Source: Rhodosporidiobolus odoratus (Eukaryota; Basidiomycota; Microbotryomycetes; Sporidiobolales; Sporidiobolaceae). Taken from it: a DNA stretch of 64,000 nt. How positions within the stretch are numbered: position 1 is the first letter of the stretch; the number at the start of each line of letters is the position of its first letter. Where the stretch lies: the NCBI GenBank assembly GCA_034387635.1, contig JAOANU010000004.1:496001-560000 (forward strand), given 5' to 3'. A program made the translations under genes and the position numbers. The notes under the pieces were generated by a model that was not told the origin of the DNA, did not search any database, and worked only from the letters and a program-made list of their open reading frames with translations. Of this stretch, positions 22,102-32,716 are shown piece by piece.

Positions 22102-25100
22102 TCAGATGGCGATGTGAGCGTGTCTGTTGGAAGAGAAAGCGATAGGGATCAGTCTAGGCTACATGATCAAGAGTATGAGAAGTACGCACTTGGGCTTCCT
22201 CTTACCTGCTGCCCGACCAGCCGCACCGGCCTCAACCGGCGTCGCTGCAGCTGATCTAGGTGGCGGCATGGTACCCGCAGCGGAAGGTGGGCGTGATAGA
22301 CCTCCAGCAGCAGAAGGAGGGCGATACTCGCCGTGCGTGCGAAGCTCGGCGGCCGTCACCGAGCGGTTAAGCGGAGGTGGACCCATCGTGGCAGAACGTG
22401 GGGGCATCGGCGGTACCGGGGGCATTTCGCTGGTGAAACGTGGAGGGCCATTTCGCATGTTCCTGCTGGGAGATGCGGTGGCTGCTCGAGGCGGTGGGAC
22501 GACAGCTGCCGGCGCATCTTCCTCGCCCTGAGGGGAACAGAATGCGTGAGCGCAATGCGGCTGGAGGAGCGAGACCTCACGCACCTTGGCATTCTTGTTG
22601 ATCCATCGCTTGAGTTTCTCGTCGTATACGAGGCTTTTCTCGTCGCCGAGCTTCGCCTTGATTGGACCGGGTCCTTGGTTGGCAGGGCTGGCCTCGCGCT
22701 TGAACCATCCGCCAATCCAACTCTTTGACGGTTTGATGGCTGCAACGGAGATGGGTAAGGAATCGCGTGGATGAGGAAGGAGAAAAGAAAGTCTGTACCT
22801 GGCTTGTCAGCTTCCTTCGCGGCTCCCGGAGCGGACGAGCCGGCTTCCCCAGCTGCTGAAGGAGCAGGAGCTTTGGCCGAGTCCCCAGTCGGAGTAACAC
22901 CTCCCTCTTCAGCCTCGAGCTCCTCGTCAAGCGTATCGAAGGCCGGCTTCTTTGACTTGCTATTGCCGATGCCGAGATCGGCGAGCTCTTCGGCCGTAGT
23001 CATCCGACGATGCGTCTGCGCCTGCTGAGGGGCGTTACGAGGTGCAGCGGGCGCGGGAGAGACGGAAGGGGTGAACTGAGCCATCGGGGAGATGAAGCCG
23101 GATTCGTCCTCTTGCATTCGGTCGTCCACGGCGGCAAATTGCGGTCGACGAGCGCCAGCTTCTGCGTGGTGGCTCGCTTGAGACGACGTCGAAAGGTTCT
23201 CAGCGGTCTCGGAAGATGCGGACGGACCACCTGGAGCGGCAGGCGGAGCATAAGCTTGCCAAGGAGGAGGTGCGCTCGGGTTGTAATCGTACGCTGCGAA
23301 GGCGCCTAGGGAGGAAGAGCGAGCGTGGTGACCTTTGTAGGGTGCGCGCTTGACAGGAGGAGGGCCGGGCGAGTGGTGCGGGGCTGCTGTGGCGGGAGGT
23401 GGAGCTAGGCCACGGGGAGAGGAGGGACCTGCCGCTGAGAGCGGTCGGACTGGCGGTGCGATGGGTTGGAGGTGGTTCGAGCCGGCGAGGTCGGAGGAGG
23501 ATTGAGCCCGAGAGAGCGTGCCGGAGGTGCTGCCGGGCGAGATCGAGCTGTAGTGCGAGAACGGCCCGACGGGAGCGCCGTTGGTAACCTTGGCGACTTC
23601 AGCCTTGGCCGCAAGTTGCTGAGGAGTCGGCTCGCTGTCACCCGAGACAAACTTGTTGAAGCCGCCTTCGAATGTTGACCACAGGGAGTTGACTGTCGGT
23701 CGAGATACCTTGCGAGCGATCCAGGATCCACTCTCCTTCTGACCAGGGGCTGAACCGAGTCGTTCCGAGAGCGTCTTGATCTGTGCGACGAGACGAGGGT
23801 GATAGAATGGCGAAGGCTTGGTAGCCAGCTTGAGAGTGTAGACGATAGCTTCGGTGTACCTGCGATGTGGGAAGACGTCAGTCGCCCAGCTTGCGAAATG
23901 AGGGGGAAAGACCGACTTGAGCGCTTGCGGGATGTGACCCTCATCAGCCAAGACAGCGGCATGGTACAGTCGGAACGCTTGGAGATGCGGGAATCCGACG
24001 AAAGGCTCATGGCCCTTGGTCGTCGGCGTCAGGGAGAACGCGAACTCGACTAGCTCAGTGAGCTTGACGCTTTGTAGGTCGATGCCGCCGTCAACCTGGA
24101 AAGGCGCAGAACCGACGAGGACGATGCGCGAACCGGGAGTACCCAGACCCGTTGCGAGCGACGTTTGAGGCGAAAGAAGGTAGCTGAAAAAAGGCGCGCG
24201 TCAGCATAGATTCGCGAAGAGCCTGAGATGAGAACGAACCAGATGTGCGCTGCCGTCGTCCAGCCATTCGCACCAAGAGCATCTCCGAGAGCCGTCAAGG
24301 CAGCCGAGTCGCCAGCGGTCCGGTTGGCAACGATCATGCCAACGGTATCCTGCCACTTGTCCAGTGTCGCATCGGAAAGAGGCTGGTCGTCCGAGGCAGT
24401 CGCATTGCGAGAAAGTGGGGCAGAGCCAGGAGTGCCGTTGCCGACGGATGTGGCAGGTAGGGGAGACGCTTGTGGACCGAGAGCGCGAGGCGGGACGAAT
24501 TGATGAACTAAAGGGGAGAAGACCGTTAGCTGAAACGCGACTATGAGCAAAAAGAAAACTGCGCACTCGACTCCGCGCCAAGCCCAGCAAACATGCTGTA
24601 AGCCACTCGAAGCGCTTCCCTCCCTTCAGCTCCGTCATTCAAAGCATCTCCTCCCTGGGTCAGCTCCGACCGCAAAAATTCAATCGTCACGTCCTTCCAG
24701 CAATCGGTATCGACACAGCTGGCGATGATGAAGGCATGAGCCCACATCCTGTTGTCGAGGGCGTAACGGACTGCTTCTCGACGCTCGCCGCGAAGGAGGA
24801 AAGCCGACATCTGGTCGAGGTTGGCGGGCGAGACGCCGTACGTGACGAACGGAGCATCGGATCCTGCTGGCTGTTCGCGGTGGGAGGCGGCGGCAGCGAG
24901 CTGATCGGCAGTGGGCAAAGCAGCGTCGTTCTCGGCAGACGGCGCCGAGTCGGGCGAAAAGATGGCGCGAACGGCGTCGTCGACCTTGGCCCTGCGAATG
25001 CGACCAGAGTCAGTATTCCGTCGGACAAGGAGCGGAGGAGAGACGCACGATCCAGTAAGCCTGCCTTCATTCTCCACCATCACAAGCACGAGCTTGTACA

Positions 25101-28100
25101 GCACAAGCTGCGTTTCCACCTTCCTCCTGTTGTCCTGCGCCACGCCCGGACTTCCCGTCAACGCCTGTGCAGCTCCTTTTGTGTAATGCACTTCCTGCTC
25201 AAGCTCAACGATGCGCTGGGAGAGCCAAGCCGTCGCCTCCTTGCGCTTCTTCCCGGCGTTCGCCTTGCCGCCGTCAAGGAAAATCGGGCCGGGGAAGGAC
25301 GAACTGCCGTCCGTCGAGGAGGGCGGGATGTAGTCACCGAGTTTGCGGATGTGCACGGTAGAAGGGGGAGCTTGGGTTCCGGCTTGAGCGCCGTAGGGGT
25401 TGGATGCGTCGATGCCGTACGAAGGCTGTCCGCCGCGAGGGAAAACGAAGACCATTCGTCCACCGAAGCCGAATGAGACCACGGGCGCGGTGCAACGTTC
25501 GAGACCAAGGTCGGCGACCTCTCCATTCGTAACGAACGACGCTTGGCGGGAAAGGGTGGGCGGTGCAGGATGAGCGCCGGCGGTATACTGATCGTGGTGC
25601 TGTTGCTGCTCTGGAGCATACTGCGATTGAGGAAACGATCCATACGCTGCAGGTGCGGTAAGGTTGCCATCGGCGCGAGCCGAACAGGGTCCTCCCTGCA
25701 AGGCTTGCGGCGGGTAGGCGGCGTAGGAATCGGTCGAGGTCGTCCGAGCGGGTGCAGCAGCGCCGTACGAGTTTGCTCTCGCCATCGAAGCCGGAGGTGG
25801 AGCAGCCGGCTTGGCCCCAGGCTCTCCGAAACGGGATGGCGAAGCATAGAGCTGTCCCGAAGCTGCAGGAGGTCGCTGCTGAGCAGGAGGCGTAGAAGTC
25901 GATTCACGGGAAGGGACGTCCTGAGGCGGCGCATACTGATTCTGGCGAGGTCCGGGTGCTCTGGAAGGGTTAGCGTACGGGTCGCGGGGAACAGCCGAGG
26001 AGGAGGAAGGTGCGTAAGGATCGCGAGCTGGCTGATTCGGAGCATACGGGTCGAATGGTTTCGGCTGCTGCTGCTGTTCGTGATGCGAGTGGTTGATGTA
26101 ATCGTAGCCTTGGTTGATCTCGCTGTCCGCCTTCCAGTCACCTCCATACGCCGAGCTGGGCGTCGTCGCCCCCGTGCCTTCTTCCGCTCCTTGTGAGCTT
26201 TCCGCGCCGCCATATGCCGTCGAGCCATCCGTCGTGAACTGTTCGCTCTCCATCTGCTGCGGCGTCTGATGCTTCCCACCAAAGTACTCCTCTTCGTCCT
26301 CCTGCTCGTCTCCCGTTTCCTCAATGCCGCTCATGGAAGGCGGCTGAGGAGTGCTTCGCCCGTATCCGTAGTCGTTCTGGCTAGGCTGAGCCTTCGTACC
26401 CGGACTCGGAGCTTCGAAATGAAGTTGAGGGACTCGGGTTCGTTCGGGTGTCGGAGGAACGTGGACTTGGGGGCGAGCAGAAGCTTGTTGAGGCGGAGCA
26501 GGACGTGCCTGAGGCGGCGGCGGAGGAGCTTGAGACTGTTGCGCGCGGGGAGGCGGACCACCACGACTTGGCGGGGGGCCTGTAGACAGCGGCGGCTGGC
26601 GAGGCGGAGGAGGAGCTTGAGCACGAAGGGTTGAGGCAGGAGGGGGAGGAGCTGCGCCGCCGGGAGGGGGAGGAACTTTGCCGCTCTGAGGCGGAGGAAG
26701 TCGACCGTTGCGAGGGGGAGGAGCTTGAGCACCACGAGGCGGCGCTTGCCCGCCGCGAGAAGGAGGAGGAGCACGGCGTGGGGACTGCTGCTCTTGCAGC
26801 TTTTCGTGAAGCGACAATTTCTGCAGCTCGTCTGCGACATCGTGCGCCGGCTGTGAGGCGGCGTGGGAGAGAGCCTGAACTGGCTGCGACGGGTGTTGCT
26901 GGCGAGGTTCGGGCGTTTTCGACGGATCTTTAAGACCGTGAAGACAGTCAGAAGAGCTACATTCGCGCAAAATCGGAAAAGAGTAATGGAGACGTACAGA
27001 AAGAAGGTGCATTCTGCGGCGGGGCAGCGGTAGCTTGCATCCAGCTGGGCACAACATCCTCCGGCCTCTCCTCCTTCTCGACCTCAAAACTCACATCTTC
27101 CTCCTCCTTCACGTTAGGCTCCTCCTCCTCTTCTTCTTCCGTGATTTCGGTCGGCGCCTCGTACATGCTGGTCAGCGGACCGCTTGGCATCGCACCGTAG
27201 GGTGAATCACCGGCGAAAGCGGAAGGACCACGCTGGTGGGGTGCACGACGAACGGGAGGCTGCAGGACGCCGCTCGAGAAGGGCGCAGGTTTACGCTGCG
27301 AGGGAGGGAGATCGGGCTGAGGAGGGGCAGTGAAAGAGTCACGGTTCGGCGCGGCCGGAGCGGGAGCATAGGCCGCCGCAGGCGCAGCTGACGGCACTCC
27401 CGGAGCCGCGGAAGGAGCGGGCTGGCGCGTCAGCTTCTGCGGTTGCGGCGGGGCATACTCTTCGACCGGAGGAGGCTGAGCGCGGCGAGCCGGTGCCGCA
27501 GGCTTTCGAGGCGGCGGGATGTCGAAAGCTGCGCCGCTTGACGGAGGCGGTTGCGCTCGAGGACCGGCGACTGCACTGACGCGACCAGCGGGTGCGCCAG
27601 CTGCGCCACTGACGCGAGGAGGGGGAGCTGTCGCTTTATGCGGAGGCGGCGCTACTGCCGCTGGTTGTTGCTCACGGTTCGAAGCAGCGGACGAGGTACG
27701 AGGCGGAGGCTGAGTCTGAGCCGGCTGTTGATGCACCGGAGGGCGGCGAGAAGAAGCATTGCTTGCAGCGGATGTTGATCGAGGCGGTGGAGAGAAAGCG
27801 GTTCGGTGGACGGAAGGAGGCGACGCGAGCTCCTCGTATTGCTGCTGGGGTGCACGAGCGAATGGTTCGTGCTGGACCGGCGGTGACATCGGTGCCTGCG
27901 ACCGGCTTTGACGCTGAGGGGCGTAAGGGTCATGAGGTTGCTGCTGCGGAGGTGCAGATGAATAGCCGCCTTCGGAAACAACGCTCGGCTCGTACGCTGA
28001 CGACTGCGTCCCGCTCCGCTCGCGTTGTTGCCGATGTGCGGCGGGCGCGTACGGGTCGTAGCTCGATCCCTGGGTTCCGCTACGTGATCTCGACTGAGTC

Positions 28101-29371
28101 GAAGGGGCATAGGGATCGTAAGACGCCGGCTGCTGAGCTTGCGGGGCAGGAGGTTCGGTGAAGGCCGATGTGAGGGACGAGTACTGCTGTTGAGGCGGAG
28201 GGGGAGAGTATGCATTGTTGCGAGGGGCAGGAGGTAGTTGTTGCGGAGCGGAAGGAGGTGGAGAAACGGAAGGAGCAGATGAAGGGGCGTAGGTATTGTA
28301 CGCTTGTTGCTGCTGATTTCTCTGCGGAGGCGGCTGAGAGCGCTGAGGCGGCGGAGCGTAAGGGTCTGTTGCAGCGGCAGCCGAAGGCGGGGGAAAGGGC
28401 TCTTCGGGCTGAGAGACTGTGCTGAACGGGTCCTCCTGCTGTTGCGAGGTAGCGCCGAACGGATCGTAGTTGCCCTCGTCCTCGTACGGATTCGAGTCCG
28501 CGGCGTAAGGATCTTGTTGCGCGTCCTGTCCCGCCGGCTGCGGAGCGGTTTCCGGTTGGGGCTTAGTAAACGGATCTTGGGCAGTGTCGTAGCCGTAGGC
28601 TTGTTGTGAGTAGTTGGTGTTAGCATACGGGTCGCTGGCGTAGGGATCGTTGGCGTAAGGGTCGTTGGCGTAAGGATCTTCCTCGACGTCGCCTGCACCT
28701 CCGTCCTGCCTTTGCTGTGGGTAAGGCGCTTGACCATACTCTCCCTCCCTTTGCCGCTCGTCGTGCTGCTCGCCGTAACCTCCATATCCTTGTTGAGCTC
28801 CTCCATGCTCATACCCAGCATAAGCCGCCTCCCTCTGAGCCGTCGAAGCCGCCGTGTCTCCCTGCCCATGCTCCGTCTCCTCACCTCCTTCCACAGGCTG
28901 ATAGTTCGGATCCGGGTCGTACGAGTTAGTGGAAGAGTTGTAGATCCAGCCGGGGTAGACGGGGATGTCGAACTGTTCTTGCGGCTGAGCCGAATCTTGC
29001 TGTCCAGCTCCAGCTCCGACTGAATGAGCGTAGTCCGACTGCTCGTACCCTTGCTGCTGCTGAGAGTGGTCGTATCCTCCGTATTGCTGGTCGTACTGTT
29101 GCTGCTGTCCATATCCTCCTCCGCCCGCGTACTGCCCGCCCCAGTGTTGATCGTTCCTGCCCAACTCTGGCGACATTTGCGATTCGTCCTCCTCGTAAAC
29201 CGTGTTCATGCCGTGTTCGTGACCGGGGTAGCCCTGCTGCGCATTCGGATCCATCGAGTTGTAGGCCGCGTGTTGTCCGTCGTAGGCGCCGAATGGTGAT
29301 GAAGCTGCGCCGGACCCTGGCTGCTGCTGGGTATAGTGCCCTTGGTGATAGCCCTGCCCAGGACCGCTCAT
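22102..29371 (-). CDS. SEC16: COPII coat assembly scaffold Sec16
   Basis: Organises ER exit sites and binds Sec23/24, Sec13/31 and Sar1. The start is the ATG at 29371 (MSGPGQGYHQ). The N-terminal 800 residues are a proline/glutamine/tyrosine-rich disordered region with DPYA repeats, followed by an acidic stretch (TEITEEEEEEEPNVKEEED). After an intron near 26950 a long polyproline region leads into the conserved central domain: TAPVVSFGFGGRMVFVFP (about 25470), IRKLGDYIPP, LVLYKLVLVMVENEGRLTGS, FLLRGERREAVRYALDNRMW and AHAFIIASCVD (about 24760). It continues through DKWQDTVGMIVANRT and HLQAFRLYHAAVLADEGH to YTEAIVYTLKLA. The C-terminal part, after KKPAFDTLDEEL, includes KKKWINKNAK-type Sec16 C-terminal text near 22600. 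A last tiny exon ends at 22102. About seven introns interrupt it; total roughly 2,200 residues. The assignment is firm from the central domain. Confidence 0.93.
28620..28680 (-). repeat. Tandem NDPYA-coding repeat inside SEC16
   Basis: Fifteen-base units coding for N-D-P-Y-A are repeated four times with small changes (one reads SDPYA). They lie in the disordered N-terminal region. Related PYA/PYAP units continue on both sides as degenerate copies. Confidence 0.85.
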
Positions 29372-30079
29372 TCTAGGCGTCACAACAGCGGTGAAGGTGG
29401 GAGGTCAGTATCGCCTTTCGGGATGTAGGTAGAAGGGGAAGGGTAACAGCGAACAAGGACTAGCGACTGACCGGGAAACGAAGTGTGGGGTGTTAGAAGT
29501 AGATCTGTCGCCCTGAGCCGGTCAACCAGTTGCAAGAGCAGATGAGAGAAGTTGGAGATGAGGAGGACGTGTTCAGGTTGAGGGAAAAACAGGTTAGACG
29601 CAGCTTCCCGTTACAGCCAGCTGACCGAGACTTTGCGACACCGCAAAGCCCCGCAATACTGCCTGCACGCCTTCCCGCCGAAACCGCCTTTCCTCGTCAC
29701 CTTCGCCGCTTTCGCTTTTGCGGCCCGCCGCGTCCTGTTGCTCTCCCGCAGTACCATGCGGACTCCAGTGTCCTGCGTGTGGATCCACTTGCAGAATGGG
29801 CTCAGCGGTCCTTGGGAATAGCTTGGCCTGGTGCGTCCCTCGCAGAGTAAGTACTTCCCGTCGTCTCTTTTCTTTTTCTCTTCCTGCAATCTCATCATTG
29901 CAATCTCGCTTGCGCTGATCTTGCAAGGCCACATACCCCTCGTACTGCTAGCATGGTCGATACAGTGCTCTTTGTTCCGGTGCGCTTCCGTAACAGCCGC
30001 CGCGTCCCTTTCTCCGGGTTTTCTCCCTCTGCATCTTCCCGGTATCGACTTGTTTTACAGCTGCTAGGGCGTGCTGCTG

Positions 30080-30880
30080 CGTCTTGTGCCTTCAGGTGGT
30101 CCTTGAGACAGTAAGGGACGTGGTAGACAGGCTGGGACAACTGTCCCTTCTGCGATTGCACGACGAGCGAGCCCGGCAGCCCTGCCAGAAGGCGCTGGTC
30201 TTCTTCGCTAGCTCACCGAACCTCATTGAGCAGCCGACTAACAAAGAAGTAGGATTTGACCCTACTGTTCGCTTGCAGCCTTGATCTCATTTCCCTTGCT
30301 TGCCTCGTCGGCCCTGCATCTTCCCAACTCACTCCCCCTCCATCTTCGCTGAAGTATAGGATCGTTCTTGTCGAGCTCGTAGTGTTACTGGTAAAGCCTG
30401 AGGCGCCTTTGCCCTCGGCCTATGCCGACTCGAAGCCGCCTCCTTCACCTTCGCAGCAACTTCTATATTCGCCGAGGCCGCTACTTCCGCGGCAGCGACC
30501 CTTGTCTCGACGGCTGAAGGTCTAGAGAACCGCCTGGCTATCGAATTGTAGAATGGCGAGATCCGGGTGTTGACTTACTTCGGCCAAGGCGGAAGGAGAG
30601 TGAGAGGAAAAAGTGGTGCTTGACTCGACGTGCGTGTTCCTCCCTCCTTCTGTTCCATCCTTTCTGTACCGCTGCTAAGTATGTGGCTGATCCGCCAATG
30701 TTCGCAGCACGGCGCACGTCTTGACCGTCTCGACCCTCGCTTTCTGCCCAAGGAGGGATCTCGCGGCCGGGCCGGGCAGGGAGGGCTAGCGAGTGGGTGG
30801 GAGTGACGATCGGAATGTGAGGGTGTACGACCTGAGCTGTGAGAGCGCGCCTAAAGCCATATGTATGCTTGGCTTGCGTG
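30080..30880 (+). pseudogene. Probable decayed WD40-repeat gene
   Basis: Plus-strand text between about 30.1 and 30.9 kb reads like WD40 exons broken by stops and frame changes. Around 30520-30590 one frame gives EGLENRLAIEL, a TAG stop, then NGEIRVLTYFG. After a likely intron (GTGCGTG donor near 30630, GTTCGCAG acceptor near 30707) the text reads AHVLTVSTLAFCPRRDLAAG and then LASG. It shifts by one base to GGSDDRNVRVYDLS (30790-30840), a typical WD40 blade ending. An upstream coding-like piece (VVLETVRDVVDRLGQLSLLR, 30100) may belong to the same gene. At least one in-frame stop and two shifts are needed, so it is called broken. A sequencing or assembly problem would give the same picture. 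The parent family cannot be named. Confidence 0.4.
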
Positions 30881-31130
30881 AAGCGGGAGAGGCAGAGCAG
30901 AGCGAGGTAGAGAGGCTAGGAAAGAGCCAAAGTGCTTTCGAGCAAGGCTCTCTCCCCTCCTTCGGGGCGTACTGGGGAAATCACGACGCCGTTGGGTCGA
31001 TTCCAAGCTAGGGCGACAGCAGCCAAAGCATGCAGTACGACCGAAACTTTGAATCTGTAACGTCGGCTGTAAAAGGTGAAAGCCGGTACTATCGTCGAGA
31101 CGGTCACCGTTTGCGAGGAAGGGTCCGTAC

Positions 31131-31361
31131 CTTCACCAAAGTCTGACGTGCAAGTGTTCCGTTCCGTCCGCCCAGCTGAAGCAGCTGCAGGCCAGGCGGG
31201 CGGGCTCCCTCGGTGAAAGAAGCGGTGCTGTCGGAGTATCCCCGCTCCCAGTTGGCGACCTCGTGCCGTTCTGAGCAATTCTCGTCTGTGTCGAATAATC
31301 TAGGTAGCAAGGGCAATGTCCGAAAGGCAGGCGAGAGAGTTTGGGTCGAGAGGCGAGCCAT
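31131..31361 (-). CDS. Candidate first exon of a small gene, very uncertain
   Basis: The ATG at 31361 opens 77 codons (MARLSTQTLSPAFRTLPLL and on), with an N-terminus that would suit mitochondrial import. It ends at a GTACGG donor after ACTTTGGTGAAG. A CTTTTACAG acceptor 64 bases further is followed by open sequence in more than one frame, and I could not build a convincing continuation. Codon usage is only moderately gene-like. It is listed because the stretch 29.4-31.7 kb has no other solid gene. Confidence 0.2.
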
Positions 31362-31734
31362 GAGGGGGAACCTTTACACCAGTTTAGCACAGCCAATCGC
31401 AGGCTAACGGGGCGCGTCGTTTATACCTACATCCCAGTAGGTATGTCTGCGAGCTGTACGAACTGCTTCATCCGGGTATCGAGGAAAGATTTGGAGTCAA
31501 GGGTAGGAGGACCGTGAACGCAACGGCTAGAGGGCTCTGGACAGCGATTGGGGATCGGAGAAGCTGCTGTTGGTACACATGCCGGTGATCAATGCGCGCT
31601 GGTGAGCGTCTCGGGTCAAGCAGAGGTCTTAAAAAGATTGGAAACGTATTCAAAGGCGGAGGTCGGGATGAGGAGGTGGGAGAAGGGGCGGCGAGAGAGG
31701 CTACAGGAACCAAGAGTACTCAAGTACGGCCTCG

Positions 31735-32546
31735 ATGAGTGCTGTAGTGAGGGGTATAGCCCTGTAAGTGGGTGCGGTCAGTTGATAAGTCACTCAACGT
31801 CGAACACCAACTTGATCCAATCTCTCTTCCTCTCTCTCTCCCTCGTCTCTACCTTGGACACCTGATACCCATTCCGATTACACTCTACACACCCGAAATG
31901 CACTGCCTAAACTCCGACCTAGCTCCTCCCATGCCTTGCCGATCCAACAAACCTACCTCCCCACCCACCCCCCTCACCCGACTACCAATCACAACTATCC
32001 CACCCCGTCCTACCCTGCGCCCCCTATCGACTACTCAGCTACTCCGGGTGGCTCTTACGTCTGTGATCCAGCCACTCAGGTCAGTCCTCGCCCATCCTCC
32101 CCTCGCATTCGACCACTCCTGACCTTCTCAATCTCGACTGGTCAGGCCGGTCAGGTTCTATCCCGCATGCAACACAGCTCTTTCACCTACAACGAGGCAT
32201 GTCAGTGCTGCGAGGTCTCATGGCACACGAGCGGGCCTTCCCCTGGGCTCAACAGCAGGCTGCCACCTCGGACATCGACGCCGTCCTTTTCGAGACGCAA
32301 CAAAACTACACCTGCCGACTCGAAGAGGCTCAACGGTACAACACTTACTGTGAGTGGTGGATCGAGCAAGACTGCATCGAGCTGTGCGAGAAGCACAGCG
32401 AGGGGTCAATCGCTCGCGCCGCGTCCGATCTCTTTGATCAAGAGCGCCGTTCCTTCACCTCGACAGCCACTTCGGCATCGTCCGTTTACGATTCATCCTC
32501 CGCCGTGCCCTCCCACTCTCCTGCTCCTTGTCCGGCCTTATCTTGA
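31735..32546 (+). CDS. Small unknown protein with a YP/cysteine-rich character
   Basis: I do not recognise it. A workable model has three exons. A short first exon starts at the ATG at 31735 and ends at a perfect GTAAGT donor near 31764. The second exon follows a branch-like GCCTAAAC and the acceptor ACCTAG near 31930 and reads YLPTHPPHPTTNHNYPTPSY and SYVCDPATQ. The third begins near 32174 and reads LFHLQRGMSVLRGLMAHERAF, then YNTYCEWWIEQDCIELCEKH, ending in a serine-rich tail at 32546. The last exon has strongly coding-like codon use, so I trust it most. The first exon and the second splice are guesses, since other acceptors nearby give different frames. Confidence 0.45.
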
Positions 32547-32716
32547 CTCGCAAAGATTGCATGATGTACGGCCGAGCAAGAGATCCAAGTACTCGGAAAA
32601 GGGCAGAACGAGGGAGGCAAATTGTCCCATCTGGATCTTTGGGGTTCTTTTTGCAGCGGCAAATGACGATGTATACACAAAAACCGAGCTCCTTCGCGTC
32701 GTACGTGATGAGACGT

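Larger units (their letters stand above)
29372..31734. other. Long stretch without an intact gene
   Basis: Apart from the WD40-like relic and the weak exon at 31131-31361, this 2.4 kb has no intact gene I can support. Around 29611-29830 both strands are open. The plus strand reads FPPKPPFLVTFAAFAF. The minus strand reads SPFCKWIHTQDTGVRMVLRE and ends at 29611. One of the two may be an exon, but no splice model joins it to anything. The SEC16 promoter must lie just above 29372. Confidence 0.5.

Noticed and set aside
25158..26324. 388-codon minus frame overlapping SEC16
   Set aside because: It is the off-frame shadow of the GC-rich, repetitive SEC16 proline/glutamine region; its product is a run of R, S, L and T without any family feature.
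27652..29112. 486-codon minus frame overlapping SEC16
   Set aside because: Same cause: low-complexity repeats keep an alternative frame open. The frame with DPYAP repeats continues into the Sec16 core and is the real one.
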